NCBI GenBank assembly: GCA_947370975.1
Contig: CANBNG010000014.1
Coordinates: 1-64,000, forward strand
Length of the DNA: 64,000 nt
Direction: 5' to 3'
From: Beijerinckiaceae bacterium
GTDB taxonomy: Bacteria > Pseudomonadota > Alphaproteobacteria > Rhizobiales > Beijerinckiaceae
The first letter of the stretch is position 1. Each line of letters starts with the position of its first letter. The translations under genes and the position numbers were made by a program. The notes under the pieces are model-generated. The model was given only the letters and a program-made list of their open reading frames with translations, ran no database searches and was not told the origin of the DNA. Below are positions 51,100-60,693 of the stretch, in pieces.

Positions 51100-53298
51100 C
51101 TAGAGGGGCTGCTCGGCTCCGCGCAGATCGGCGCGGATGGCGAAGGGCCGCGTATCGCCAAAGCGCAGGCGGTAGATTTCCAGATTTTCCGTGACCCGCT
51201 GCACGTAATTGCGTGTCTCGCTGAAGGGGATGCGCTCGACCCAATCGATGGGGTCGACAGCCGGATCGCGCGGGTCGCCATAGGCCTCGATCCATTCCTT
51301 CGCGCGGCGCGGACCCGCATTATAGGCGGCGAAGGTGAGGATGTAGGAATTACGAAAATCCAGCAGCAATTGGCCAAGATGCGCTGCGCCGAGCTGGGCG
51401 TTGAAGGCCGGGTCTTCCGTCAGCCGGCTTTTGTCAAACGGCACGCCGAGCAGCTGGGCCGTGCGCTTGGCCGTGGAATCGATCATCTGCATGAGCCCCT
51501 TGGCCCCTGCTGAGGAAATGACCTTTGGCGCAAAGGCGCTTTCCTGCCGCGCGATGGCATAGACGACGGCAAGTGGCGCAGCCGTGCCGATGGGGTCGTA
51601 GGGGGGAATGCCAAAGGTCGGGAAGGCCGCTTCATCGAGCAGATGGCCGCGCTGCACCGCCTGTTTGCCGATGGACAAGGTGATGCGTGCATCGCCCGCG
51701 CGCGCAACGACATCGGCAAGCGCAGCCATTTGCGCTTCATCCTTGAGGCTACGCACGCTCTCGCTCGCGAGGCTGGCGGCGAATTCATTTTCGCCCAGTG
51801 CGAGAAGCATTTCGACAACGCGCGTTACTGGCACGCGCGCCGCGCCGCGCGTCATTGCATTGGGCTTGCGCAGCGCGTCGATGGGCTCGCCAAGGCGTGC
51901 GCGGGCCAGCTGTCCATAATAGGCGACGGGTTCGTTGGCGGCTGTGCGGTAATGGGTGCGAGCTTCCTCGCGCGCGCCCAGCGCCTCGGCGGCGCGGCCC
52001 TGCCAATAGGCGACGCGAGCACGCGAGATCGGTGTTTCCGCGCGCGGCGCTGCCGTGTCGAAATGGCGCGTGGCGCGCGTCGGGTCGTTGAGAAAGCGCA
52101 GCGCAATCCAGCCTGCGTGAAACTCCGCCTCGATAAAGCCCTCGCGCCCGACTGCACTGTGTTGCGCGCAGAGAAGATAGGCATCCTCGGGCTTTTTCGC
52201 ATCGAGCAATTTGCGCGCGAGCAGGCGCCGCTCCGTCCACCATTCGTCCGGGTCGCCAAGGAGTGCGCGCTCGCGCGGGGCGTCCTGCATGGCCTTGACC
52301 GCGCCATCGAGATCGCCGGCACGACGTAGCATCTGGATTTTCGAGAGCAGATACAGCGGCTCCTTTTGCAGCGGAGCAGAGACCGCCTGCATCAGCGTGT
52401 CGGGCTTGTTCTCGGCCACAACCGCCAGCCGCGCCTTGATGAGGGCTGCGACATCCTCCCCCGCCTTGGCCGAGGCGCGCTGGGCTGCCGCCTTGCCAGC
52501 ATAGGCAAAGCGCAGGGCGCGGGCGCGGTAATCGGCCTCGCTCAGGAGCGATCCGAATTCCTTCTCCATCTGGCCCTCCAGCCAGAGGCTCATCTCTTCG
52601 CTGCGCCAGAGCGCGGCAACGATGGCGCGGGCCTGGGCTTCCTTGCCGGCGGATAAAAGACCACGCGCAGCCGCCAGCCGTCCCGAGGGTGTTTGCGCGG
52701 CGTGGGTGGCAAACCAGGCGGTGGCGAGCGCCGGGCGTGCCTTTTCGACAAAGAGGAGATCCTCGACGCGCCGCTCCACCGCCGCGCGCGCCGCCCAATC
52801 GGGATTGGCGGCAAGGAAGGCCGAGAGCCGCGCGAAGGAGCCGGGCCGCTGGCTTTGCAGCGCAACCCAGTCGAGGGTGAGGCGGGCGAGGGGATCGGTG
52901 AGGCGGGCAGCTTCCTCGTCTCCCTTGGCCATGTCGCCCGCGCGATAGGCGGCGAGCGCCTCGCGCAGGCCTGGCATTTCCGTATCGATGACGGCGGGCT
53001 GGTGCAGGAGCGGGTTGCCCGGCTCGTTCATGGCGGCATCGGGGGCATAGGCAACCGAAAGGCCGGTCCCTTGCGCATGGGCTGCCGCTCGGATGGCCTC
53101 AAGGGCGCCTCCCGGTGCTTCCACGGGGCTTGAGAGGACGGGCAGAACCGGATTGGCCGGCAGAGCCGCAGGGGTGCTTTGCGGGGCAGGGGTCTCATCG
53201 CGCAACGGGTTGAACGTCAGCGTCAACAGGCCAAGCGCTCCCGCCCCCGCCATCAGGCGGAAGGTGTTTTGACGGAAGGCATTGGCAAACAATGTCAT
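51100..53298 (-). CDS. soluble lytic murein transglycosylase (Slt70-type)
   Basis: A 732-residue periplasmic enzyme. The N-terminal anchor/signal (FRLMAGAGALGLLTLTF) is followed by a Pro/Ala-rich region, a long superhelical domain (about 120-540) and the C-terminal SLT domain. The catalytic domain has VYAIARQESAFAPKVISSAG (catalytic Glu), KGLMQMIDSTAKRTAQ, LTFAAYNAGPRRAKEWI and PFSETRNYVQRVTENL. It cleaves glycan strands to 1,6-anhydro-muropeptides. The ATG at 53298, with AGGAACAGG upstream, is chosen; upstream codons look non-coding. It diverges from dapA. Confidence 0.93.
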   Translation of the reverse strand: MTLFANAFRQNTFRLMAGAGALGLLTLTFNPLRDETPAPQSTPAALPANPVLPVLSSPVEAPGGALEAIRAAAHAQGTGLSVAYAPDAAMNEPGNPLLHQPAVIDTEMPGLREALAAYRAGDMAKGDEEAARLTDPLARLTLDWVALQSQRPGSFARLSAFLAANPDWAARAAVERRVEDLLFVEKARPALATAWFATHAAQTPSGRLAAARGLLSAGKEAQARAIVAALWRSEEMSLWLEGQMEKEFGSLLSEADYRARALRFAYAGKAAAQRASAKAGEDVAALIKARLAVVAENKPDTLMQAVSAPLQKEPLYLLSKIQMLRRAGDLDGAVKAMQDAPRERALLGDPDEWWTERRLLARKLLDAKKPEDAYLLCAQHSAVGREGFIEAEFHAGWIALRFLNDPTRATRHFDTAAPRAETPISRARVAYWQGRAAEALGAREEARTHYRTAANEPVAYYGQLARARLGEPIDALRKPNAMTRGAARVPVTRVVEMLLALGENEFAASLASESVRSLKDEAQMAALADVVARAGDARITLSIGKQAVQRGHLLDEAAFPTFGIPPYDPIGTAAPLAVVYAIARQESAFAPKVISSAGAKGLMQMIDSTAKRTAQLLGVPFDKSRLTEDPAFNAQLGAAHLGQLLLDFRNSYILTFAAYNAGPRRAKEWIEAYGDPRDPAVDPIDWVERIPFSETRNYVQRVTENLEIYRLRFGDTRPFAIRADLRGAEQPL

Positions 53299-53547
53299 CC
53301 TGTTCCTGTTTCTTGCGGGACAACCTGAAATCTGACCCTGCGCCAGCATGGTTGATGAATCATGAATGGCATTTGCGCCGGAGCCCTTTGGCCTGTGCGG
53401 ACAGACAAATCTTCCTATCGGGCATAGATGCGGGGTCGTGCCCCTTTTCTCTGGCCCCACCAGAGGCTATCTGTGGGGCCGGCCTTCAGGAGGCCTGTGA
53501 ATTGCGGCGTCGGTTAGGCGGCGCGACCAGTCGGGGATTTGAAGCAC

Positions 53548-54441
53548 ATGGCCATGCCCGCCCAGTTCAAGGGTTCGATGACCGCCCTCGTGACGCCCTT
53601 CCGTGATGGGCGCATCGACGAGGATGCCTTCCGCGCGCTGGTCTCCTGGCAGATAGAGGAAGGCACGCAGGCGCTGGTCCCCGTCGGCACGACAGGCGAG
53701 AGCCCGACCCTTTCCCACGCCGAGCACCACCGCGTCGTCGAATTGTGCATTCAGGAGGCCAAGGGCCGTGCACCGGTGATCGCGGGTGCGGGCTCGAACA
53801 ATACGGCCGAGGCCATCGATCTGGCCCGCCATGCCGAGAAGGCGGGCGCGGACGCGGTGCTCGTTGTCACGCCCTATTACAACAAGCCGACGCAGGAAGG
53901 CATGTATCAGCATTTCAAGGCGATCAATGACGCCATTGGAATCCCGATCATCGTCTACAACATCCCTCCGCGCTCGGTGGTCGACATGTCGGTCGAAACC
54001 ATGCGTCGGCTTTATGACTTGAAGAATATCGCGGGTGTGAAGGACGCCACCGGCAATCTCGCCCGCGTCTCGCAGCAGCGCTTTGCGATGGGGCCGGAGT
54101 TCATCCAGCTCTCGGGCGAGGACATGACGGCGCTGGCGTTCAATGCGGCAGGCGGGCAGGGCTGCATCTCGGTCGTGTCCAATGTCGCCCCCAGGCTATG
54201 TGCGCAATTGCAGGCCGCGACGCTGGCTGGCGATTATGTCCGCGCGCTTGAAATTCAGGACCGTCTCGTGCCCCTGCATGAGGCGATCTTCAAGGAGCCC
54301 GGCGTTGCGGGCGCAAAATACGGGCTGTCGTTGCTCGGCAAGGTGCGGGACGAAGTGCGTCTCCCGCTGCTGCCGGTGACGGAAGCCACGCGCGGCGTGA
54401 TCCGCGCGGCGATGATTCATGCAGGCGTGATCGGCGGATAG
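53548..54441 (+). CDS. dapA: 4-hydroxy-tetrahydrodipicolinate synthase
   Basis: DapA condenses pyruvate with aspartate semialdehyde, the first committed step to lysine and diaminopimelate. The 297-residue protein has GTTGESPTLS, VVTPYYNKPTQEGMYQHF (catalytic Tyr), YNIPPRSVVDM and IAGVKDATGNLARV (Schiff-base Lys). The ATG at 53548 is used; an ATG at 53554 is also possible, and a TTG at 53539 is less likely. It is followed closely by smpB on the same strand, a common alphaproteobacterial order. Confidence 0.96.
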   Translation: MAMPAQFKGSMTALVTPFRDGRIDEDAFRALVSWQIEEGTQALVPVGTTGESPTLSHAEHHRVVELCIQEAKGRAPVIAGAGSNNTAEAIDLARHAEKAGADAVLVVTPYYNKPTQEGMYQHFKAINDAIGIPIIVYNIPPRSVVDMSVETMRRLYDLKNIAGVKDATGNLARVSQQRFAMGPEFIQLSGEDMTALAFNAAGGQGCISVVSNVAPRLCAQLQAATLAGDYVRALEIQDRLVPLHEAIFKEPGVAGAKYGLSLLGKVRDEVRLPLLPVTEATRGVIRAAMIHAGVIGG

Positions 54442-54469
54442 TGGGCCAAGCGCCCCGGAGAGAGTGATT

Positions 54470-54946
54470 TTGGCCCCGAAAACCCAGCCTGAATTCAAGG
54501 TCGTTGCTGACAATCGTCGGGCGCGCTTCGATTATGAAATCGGCGACACGCTTGAAGCCGGGATCATGCTCACCGGCACCGAGGTCAAGGCGCTGCGCGC
54601 CGGTCGAGCCACCATTGCCGAGAGCTATATCGGGCTTGACCGCAAGGGCGAGCTCTATCTCATCAACGCCAATATTCCCGAATATCTGCAGGCCAACCGT
54701 TTTAATCACGAGCCGCGCCGCCCGCGCAAATTGCTCGTGAAGGCGCGCGAAGTCGTGCGCTTTGCCCAGGGCATCGAGCGCCAGGGCATGACGATCGTGC
54801 CGCTGAAGGTCTATTTCAACGAAAAGGGCATGGCGAAAATCGAAATCGCGCTCGGTCGCGGCAAGAAATTGCACGACAAGCGCGAGACCGAAAAAGCCCG
54901 CGACTGGAACCGCGAGAAGAGCCGCCTGATGCGCGACAAGGGCTGA
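54470..54946 (+). CDS. smpB: SsrA-binding protein SmpB
   Basis: SmpB binds tmRNA and delivers it to stalled ribosomes. The 158-residue protein has VVADNRRARFDYEI, GIMLTGTEVKALRAG, RATIAESYIGLD, FNHEPRRPRKLL and the basic C-terminal helix KLHDKRETEKARDWNREKSR. The TTG at 54470 gives the usual MAPK start, with GGAG at 54457-54460 nine bases upstream. A GTG at 54464 would sit too close to that site. tmRNA itself is not in the window. Confidence 0.95.
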   Translation: MAPKTQPEFKVVADNRRARFDYEIGDTLEAGIMLTGTEVKALRAGRATIAESYIGLDRKGELYLINANIPEYLQANRFNHEPRRPRKLLVKAREVVRFAQGIERQGMTIVPLKVYFNEKGMAKIEIALGRGKKLHDKRETEKARDWNREKSRLMRDKG

Positions 54947-54956
54947 GGGGCGGTCA

Positions 54957-55035
54957 ACTCTCTCCCAGAGGGAGAGGGTGGCTCCGAAGGAGTCGGGTGA
55001 GGGGTTAGCGTCTGCTTCTTCCTATGGGAGAACGT
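54957..55035. repeat. palindromic intergenic element (CTCTCCC/GGGTGAGGGG family)
   Basis: CTCTCCCAGAGGGAGAG dyad, then GGTGGCTCCGAAGGAGTC and CGGGTGAGGGGTTAGCG, between the convergent smpB and UdgB genes. It shares the GGGTGAGGGGTTA core with the element at 2925-3052. Confidence 0.72.
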
Positions 55036-55058
55036 TTGCTCGCTCCGCGCAATTCGCC

Positions 55059-55712
55059 TCAACCCTTTTGCGCCAGATCGCTCTTCACCGCCGCGAACAC
55101 AGCCCGAAACATCTCCGTCGTCAGCACGCCGGTGTTCGTGTTGTAGCGCGAGCAATGGTAGCTGTCGTAGAGGGCGAGGCTGCCCGCTTGATGGCGTGCG
55201 CCATGGGAAAAGGGCATGGCCGAAAGCTTGCTGCCGAGCGCCCGCACGACGCTTTCATGGGCGATGCGCCCCAGCGCGACGATGGCGCGCAGCTGGGGCA
55301 TGGAAGCAATCGTGCCCTCGAGAAATGTCCGGCATGTGGTGATTTCAGCCGGTGTCGGCTTGTTTTGCGGGGGCACGCAGCGCACGGCATTGGTGATGGT
55401 GCAATCGATCAGCCGCAGCCCGTCGTCTGGCCGCTCGTCATAGACGCCTGCGGCAAAGCCGAAGTCGATCAGCGTTTCATAGAGAAGATCGCCCGCCCAA
55501 TCGCCCGTAAAGGGCCGCCCGGTGCGGTTGGCGCCGCGTAACCCCGGGGCGAGGCCGACGATGAGCAGACGCGCGGAATTCCCCCCGAAAGAGGGGACGG
55601 GCGCATTGTGCCAGTCGGGAAACAAAGCCCGCGCCTCGGAGCGGAATGTCACGAGGCGCGGGCAAAGCGGGCAATCTCGCCCGGGTGCGGACGGTTTGGG
55701 CAAATCAGTCAT
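55059..55712 (-). CDS. type 5 uracil-DNA glycosylase (UdgB)
   Basis: A 217-residue base-excision repair enzyme that removes uracil and related deaminated bases. The family motifs are GLAPGLRGANRTGRPFTGDWAG (split as GLAPGLRGANRTG and RPFTGDWAGDLLY) and the C-terminal DSYHCSRYNTNTG. Cysteines at CPLCPRL, RCVPP and TTCRTF would hold the iron-sulfur cluster typical of families 4 and 5. Length is normal. It lies 23 bases from the NYN-domain gene on the same strand. Confidence 0.93.
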   Translation of the reverse strand: MTDLPKPSAPGRDCPLCPRLVTFRSEARALFPDWHNAPVPSFGGNSARLLIVGLAPGLRGANRTGRPFTGDWAGDLLYETLIDFGFAAGVYDERPDDGLRLIDCTITNAVRCVPPQNKPTPAEITTCRTFLEGTIASMPQLRAIVALGRIAHESVVRALGSKLSAMPFSHGARHQAGSLALYDSYHCSRYNTNTGVLTTEMFRAVFAAVKSDLAQKG

Positions 55713-55735
55713 GACGCCAGATTAGGGCGTCCTGC

Positions 55736-56323
55736 TCAGGTGTCGAGAACCTCGTCAGCGGCGCCGGCCGGGCGGCGTTCCTGATAGCGCTGCACGCGCT
55801 CGCCGGGATCGCGACCGACCTTGGCGGCCAGATGGATCAGGTCGACGAATTCATCGGCCTGGCGACGAAGCTCGTCAGCCACCATCGGGGGCTGCGTGGT
55901 GATGGTGGAGACCACCGAGACCTTCACACCCTTGCGCTGGACCGCGGCAACGAGCGACCGGAAGTCGCCATCGCCCGAGAACAGGACCATATGGTCGATG
56001 TGGTTGGCCATTTCCATGGCGTCCACCGCGAGCTCGATGTCCATGCTGCCCTTCACCTTGCGGCGTCCCATGGAATCGACAAATTCCTTGGTCGGCTTGG
56101 TGACCACGGCAAAGCCGTTGTAGTCGAGCCAGTCGATGAGGGGGCGGATGGAGGAATATTCCTGATCTTCGATCAGTGCGGTGTAATAGAACGCGCGGAT
56201 CAGACGACCCCGGGACTGAAATTCCTTCAGGAGCCGCTTGTAGTCGATGTCGAAGCCAAGCGATTTCGCGGTCGCGTAGAGATTTGCGCCATCGATGAAC
56301 AATGCGATGCGTTCTGTTGACAT
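55736..56323 (-). CDS. NYN-domain (LabA/DUF88-type) putative nuclease
   Basis: A 195-residue PIN-like NYN domain protein. The acidic metal-binding residues are in IALFIDGANLY, VKGSMDIELAVDAM and LFSGDGDFRSLVAAV, and all are intact, so ribonuclease activity is plausible. The C-terminal 30 residues are charged. This gene accompanies smpB and rpoZ in many alphaproteobacteria. The ATG at 56323 matches the family start. Confidence 0.92.
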   Translation of the reverse strand: MSTERIALFIDGANLYATAKSLGFDIDYKRLLKEFQSRGRLIRAFYYTALIEDQEYSSIRPLIDWLDYNGFAVVTKPTKEFVDSMGRRKVKGSMDIELAVDAMEMANHIDHMVLFSGDGDFRSLVAAVQRKGVKVSVVSTITTQPPMVADELRRQADEFVDLIHLAAKVGRDPGERVQRYQERRPAGAADEVLDT

Positions 56324-56688
56324 GCCTCAAAACTCTTCTTTTTCATATTAAAGGGGGAGCTCTACGCAAATCCTGCCAGGAAAAGTCCGCACAAAACGCG
56401 GCCGAGCTGTTTCGCAAAACTCGATTGAACCAAACCCGGGACTCACATTCCGGGTAGCGCAACTGCGATGAACTTTCGTCCCAAGGCACTTTTCAGTCAA
56501 GGATGAAGAGCCGAAAAATTATATTTCGTAAGGGCTTGGCTGTAACTTGGCAGTGGATTAATCACGACAACCGGGTCCGCAGGGCGCAATAGGTCATTGG
56601 CCGGCCCCCGCTTTGGTTGCTTGCGGGGGGGCTTTCGTGTAACGAGAGCGTCAATCCTCTTTTTCCTCAAGGCAGGGATCGTCGCCCC
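56324..56688. other. 365-base region between the divergent NYN gene and rpoZ
   Basis: Contains both promoters, presumably. Visible structures are a hairpin ACCCGG...CCGGGT near 56434-56456 and a terminator-like GCCCCCGC...GCGGGGGGGC stem with a trailing CTTTCGT at 56604-56637, just upstream of rpoZ. The terminator-like stem in front of a gene could end a short upstream transcript or small RNA. I cannot identify one. Confidence 0.5.
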
Positions 56689-57081
56689 ATGGCACGCGTC
56701 ACCGTTGAAGACTGCATCGACAAGGTCGAGAACCGCTTCGAACTCGTTCTCGTTGCCAGCCACCGCGCCCGGATGATCTCATCCGGCCAGCAGATCACGG
56801 TTGAGCGCGACAATGACAAGAACCCCGTCGTGGCGCTTCGCGAGATCGCCGATTCGACGCAGGCTCCCGAAGATCTGATGGAAGACCTGATCCATTCGCT
56901 GCAGAAGCACGTCGAAGTCGACGAGCCCGAGGCAGAGGTCGTTCCGGCCCTCAACCCCTCTGCTGCCGATGTCGGCGGCGCCGATGGCGATATCCAGTTC
57001 GATCGCATGACCGAAGAAGACCTGCTGCGCGGCCTCGAGGGCCTCGTGCCCCCGGCTGCGACCGACGACGAAGGCGAATAA
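56689..57081 (+). CDS. rpoZ: RNA polymerase omega subunit
   Basis: Omega binds the beta' subunit and, in proteobacteria, part of the ppGpp site. The 130-residue protein has the canonical MARVTVEDCIDKVENRFELV start, then ASHRARMISSGQQITVERDNDKNPVVALREIA. An acidic C-terminal extension typical of alphaproteobacteria follows (EVDEPEAEVVPAL, LRGLEGLVPP). It precedes the ppGpp synthetase gene rsh by 170 bases, a conserved pairing. Confidence 0.97.
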   Translation: MARVTVEDCIDKVENRFELVLVASHRARMISSGQQITVERDNDKNPVVALREIADSTQAPEDLMEDLIHSLQKHVEVDEPEAEVVPALNPSAADVGGADGDIQFDRMTEEDLLRGLEGLVPPAATDDEGE

Positions 57082-57251
57082 GGCTCCGCCTTTTCACTCG
57101 TCTCTCTTTTAAAAAGGCGCGGGCGCTTCGGCTGCCGCGCCTTTTCTTTTTCGTGCGCCTGCGGGCTTGTCACTTGAGCGCAGCAAGCGGATATTGAACG
57201 CATGGTTGCGTCGCTTGGCGGTGCTGGTTCGATTTTCAGGTTTGTAACGAG

Positions 57252-59459
57252 ATGATGCGGCAATATGAACTCGTCGACCGCGTGCGGAAGTACAATCCGC
57301 ATGCTGACGAGGAATTGCTCAATCGCGCTTATGTCTACGCGATGAAGGCCCATGGCGCGCAGAAGCGGGCTTCGGGCGATCCTTACTTCAGCCATCCGCT
57401 CGAAGTTGCCGCCATCCTCACCGATCTCAAGCTCGACGATGCGACCATTGTCGCCGCCGTCCTGCATGACACGATCGAGGACACGTCCTCGACGCGCGAG
57501 GAAATCGACCAGATTTTCGGCCGTGAGATCGGCGCGCTGGTCGATGGCCTGACCAAGCTGAAGAAGCTCGATCTCGTCTCGAAACGCGCCGAGCAGGCAG
57601 AAAACTTCCGCAAGCTCCTGCTCGCCATCGCTGACGATGTGCGCGTGCTTGTCGTGAAACTCGCCGACCGCCTGCATAATATGCGCACGTTGCATTTCGT
57701 GCCGCCCGATAAACGCAAGCGCATTGCTGAAGAGACGCTCGATATCTATGCCCCGCTTGCCGGGCGCATGGGCATGCAGCACATGCGCGACGAGCTGGAG
57801 AACCTCTCCTTCAAGACTCTCATGCCCGAAGCCTGCGCGATGATCGAAGCGCGGCTGGCTGATTTGCGCATGAAGAATGTCGCGCTGATTTCCAAGATCG
57901 AAGATGAATTGCGCGAGGCGCTGAGCGCGCGCGGCATTGTCGCGGATGTGAAGGGGCGCGAAAAAGCCCCTTATTCCGTGTGGAAAAAGATGGAACGCAA
58001 GTCCATCGCCTTCGAACAATTGTCGGATATTTTCGGCTTCCGCCTGCTTGTTGGCTCGGTCGAGGATTGTTATCGCGTGGTAGGCATCATCCATACGAAA
58101 TGGCCTTTCGTGCCGGGCCGTTTCAAGGATTATATTTCCACGCCCAAGCAGAATGATTATCGCTCGCTGCACACAACCGTCGTCGGTCCCGGCCGTCAGC
58201 GTGTCGAATTGCAGGTGCGCACCGAAGACATGCACGACATTGCCGAAAACGGCATTGCCGCACATGCGCTCTACAAGGACGGACGAGCAAACGATTCCGA
58301 TGCGCTCTCGCGCGAAAGCCGCGCCTACCGCTGGCTGCGTCGCACAATCGAGCTGCTGGCCGAGGGTGATTCACCGGAAGAATTTCTGGAGCACACCAAG
58401 CTCGAATTGTTCCACGATCAGGTGTTCTGCTTCACGCCGAAGGGCCGCCTCATCGCGCTGCCGCGTGGCGCAACGCCCATCGACTTTGCCTATGCGGTAC
58501 ACACGGACGTCGGTAACAATGCCGTTGGCGCCAAGATCAACGGCCGCATCGCGCCGCTGCTCTCCGAATTGGCCAATGGCGACGAGGTTGAAGTTGCGGT
58601 TGCTGTCGGACAGGTGCCCCCGGCCGCCTGGGAATCGCTTGTCGTCACCGGCAAGGCGCGCTCCGCCATCCGCCGCGCCACGCGCGATGCCGTGCGCGAG
58701 CAATATGCGGGCCTTGGCCGCCAGATCGTGACCCGCGCCTTCGAGCGTGCGGGCAAGGCATTTTCCGACGACAAGCTGAAGGGCGCGCTGCCGCGTCTCG
58801 CACGCCAGAATGTCGAAGATATGCTGGCCGCAGTCGGGCGCGGGGAAATGTTCTCGGGCGATGTGGTGAAGGCGGTCTATCCCGATTTCAAGGAAGAGCG
58901 GAAGGCAGGCGTTGCCGCGCAGAAATCGGAAGCAGGCTGGTTTGGGTTGAAGAAGGCTGCGAGCCTTGTGTTCAAAGTGCCGGGCGCCGAGGTTCTGGAC
59001 GACTCGCAGGCCATTCCGATCCGCGGGCTTGGCGGCGATCTGCCGGTGCGTTTTGCTCCCAATGGCGGGGCTGTGCCCGGCGACCGGATCGTTGGCATTC
59101 TGACGCCTGGCGAGGGCATCACCATCTATCCGATCCAGTCACCCGCGTTGATGGATTTTGACGATCAACCCGAGCGCTGGCTCGATGTGCGCTGGGATAT
59201 TGACGAGGATCGCCGCGACTATTTTCCGGCGCGCCTGATCGTGACGGCCATCAATGAACCGGGCACGCTGGGCATGATCGCGACAGTTCTGGGCGATGCC
59301 AGCGCCAATATCGACCATGTCGAATTCATCTCGCACTCACCCGATTTCCGCGACATCGTGCTCGATATCGCAGTGCTCGACCTCGCCCATCTCAACGGCA
59401 TTATCGCGCAGCTGAAAGCAAAGCCCGTGGTGTCGAAGGTGGAACGCGTCAACGGGTGA
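57252..59459 (+). CDS. rsh: bifunctional (p)ppGpp synthetase/hydrolase (Rel/Spo homologue)
   Basis: The 735-residue stringent-response enzyme makes and degrades (p)ppGpp. The HD hydrolase domain is intact (SHPLEVAAIL, VLHDTIEDT). The synthetase domain has RFKDYIS, which is the RxKD form seen in bifunctional enzymes, and NDYRSLHTTVVGP. TGS (VFCFTPKGRLIALPRGATPIDFAY, split) and C-terminal ACT (LIVTAINEPGTLGMIATVLGD) domains follow. The ATG at 57252 is followed by a second ATG, so the first residue may be either Met. Confidence 0.97.
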   Translation: MMRQYELVDRVRKYNPHADEELLNRAYVYAMKAHGAQKRASGDPYFSHPLEVAAILTDLKLDDATIVAAVLHDTIEDTSSTREEIDQIFGREIGALVDGLTKLKKLDLVSKRAEQAENFRKLLLAIADDVRVLVVKLADRLHNMRTLHFVPPDKRKRIAEETLDIYAPLAGRMGMQHMRDELENLSFKTLMPEACAMIEARLADLRMKNVALISKIEDELREALSARGIVADVKGREKAPYSVWKKMERKSIAFEQLSDIFGFRLLVGSVEDCYRVVGIIHTKWPFVPGRFKDYISTPKQNDYRSLHTTVVGPGRQRVELQVRTEDMHDIAENGIAAHALYKDGRANDSDALSRESRAYRWLRRTIELLAEGDSPEEFLEHTKLELFHDQVFCFTPKGRLIALPRGATPIDFAYAVHTDVGNNAVGAKINGRIAPLLSELANGDEVEVAVAVGQVPPAAWESLVVTGKARSAIRRATRDAVREQYAGLGRQIVTRAFERAGKAFSDDKLKGALPRLARQNVEDMLAAVGRGEMFSGDVVKAVYPDFKEERKAGVAAQKSEAGWFGLKKAASLVFKVPGAEVLDDSQAIPIRGLGGDLPVRFAPNGGAVPGDRIVGILTPGEGITIYPIQSPALMDFDDQPERWLDVRWDIDEDRRDYFPARLIVTAINEPGTLGMIATVLGDASANIDHVEFISHSPDFRDIVLDIAVLDLAHLNGIIAQLKAKPVVSKVERVNG

Positions 59460-59473
59460 AGGTTTTCACGCCT

Positions 59474-59554
59474 GTCATTGCGGGGCGGGCAAGCAATCCA
59501 GAGCGCGTGTGTTGCCAAGATGGATTGCCACGTCGCTTTGCTCCTCGCAATGAC
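59474..59554. repeat. REP-like inverted repeat (GTCATTGCG family), left of the tcu module
   Basis: GTCATTGCGGGGCGGGCAAG at the left and CTCCTCGCAATGAC at the right are inverted arms. Between them, CAATCCA and TGGATTG are also inverted. It lies in the 124-base gap between rsh and tcuB. A related copy (GTCATCGCGAGGAGCGCAGC...GCAATCCA) is at 62918-62951. Confidence 0.8.
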
Positions 59555-59583
59555 GGCGCTTTACGTTTCCTCGCGCAGAAACG

Positions 59584-60693
59584 TTACGCCCCCATCTCCA
59601 GCATCCGCTTTTCCTTCGCGTAGCGCACCAGTGCCAGGAAACGGTAGATGCCGTGCACGAATTTGCCGTAGGGCATGGTGATGAAGAGCGCAAAGACGAC
59701 GCCCAGATGCAGCGCGAGCAGCACGCCCATGGCGGGCGTTTCGCGCAAGACCAGAAGGCCAAGCCCGGTGAGGCTTGTCATGAACAGCATGGCGAGGAAG
59801 GCGACATCCATGCCCGTGCGCTTTTCATCCACGACAGCCGGATCGCGCTTGGATTTTGCCATCAGCAAACCAACGGGCCCGATGAGCAGGCCGACGCCGC
59901 CGAGCGTTCCGAGCAAGACGGGCAGATCATACCAGGGGTAGGGCGCGATGCGTCCGAGCAGGTAATGATAGAGAGTGGCCACGGAAGTCGCGGCAAAGCA
60001 GAGCAGGAAGCCGTAGAAGGTGAAGTGATGATAGACGCGGCGCGTGTCGGTGGGGCGCTCGCCATCGTTCATGCAGCCCACGCCGCCGCCATCGAGATAG
60101 CGCAGGGTGGAGGCATCCTTCATCGCCTGCCAGATCGACGGGGGCTCAACCAATGTCGCGGCCGGTTCGCCAATGTCCTTCCAGAAGAGGCGAATGCCCA
60201 TGCCGATGGCGACCATCGCATAGAGGAAGCCGAGGCCAAAGATCAGCGCCATCGTATTATGCGGCATCAGCCGATAGAACGAGCCAGCACCGCTTTGAGC
60301 TGCAAACAGCACGGCGGGATCGCTCCAGGCGACAAAGCCCGCGATGAACACGGCAACGCTGAGTGCGGCAGCAATCGCGATCTTCAGGCCGTTGCGCTCG
60401 AACATCGGCGCGAGCGGGCGCGGCCAGGCGTAAGCGGCGTAGGATTCCGCGCGCGCCTGGGCCAGAACCTTGGGCACATTCATGTTGAATTCGTGCGGCG
60501 GCGAGAATTGGCAATCGTGGTAACACGCGCCACAGGAATGGCAGAGATTGGCGAGGTAATTGAGATCGCCATCGAGGAAGTCGCGGCGCATTTCCATGGC
60601 CGGAAACACAGCGCACAGGCCCTCGCAATAGCGGCAGCTATTGCAGAGCGTCATCAGCCGGTCAGCTTCGGCAAGCGTGTCAGTTGCGTGCAT
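59584..60693 (-). CDS. tcuB: tricarballylate utilization 4Fe-4S/membrane protein TcuB
   Basis: TcuB reoxidises the FAD of TcuA and passes electrons to the membrane. The 369-residue protein has an N-terminal ferredoxin-like part with two Cys clusters (CNSCRYCEGLC and CHSCGACYHDC) and six or so membrane helices in the rest. Histidines in the helices (YHHFTFYGFLL, LYHYLLG) could bind haem. The ATG at 60693 overlaps the end of tcuA by 14 bases, so the pair is translationally coupled. Confidence 0.93.
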   Translation of the reverse strand: MHATDTLAEADRLMTLCNSCRYCEGLCAVFPAMEMRRDFLDGDLNYLANLCHSCGACYHDCQFSPPHEFNMNVPKVLAQARAESYAAYAWPRPLAPMFERNGLKIAIAAALSVAVFIAGFVAWSDPAVLFAAQSGAGSFYRLMPHNTMALIFGLGFLYAMVAIGMGIRLFWKDIGEPAATLVEPPSIWQAMKDASTLRYLDGGGVGCMNDGERPTDTRRVYHHFTFYGFLLCFAATSVATLYHYLLGRIAPYPWYDLPVLLGTLGGVGLLIGPVGLLMAKSKRDPAVVDEKRTGMDVAFLAMLFMTSLTGLGLLVLRETPAMGVLLALHLGVVFALFITMPYGKFVHGIYRFLALVRYAKEKRMLEMGA

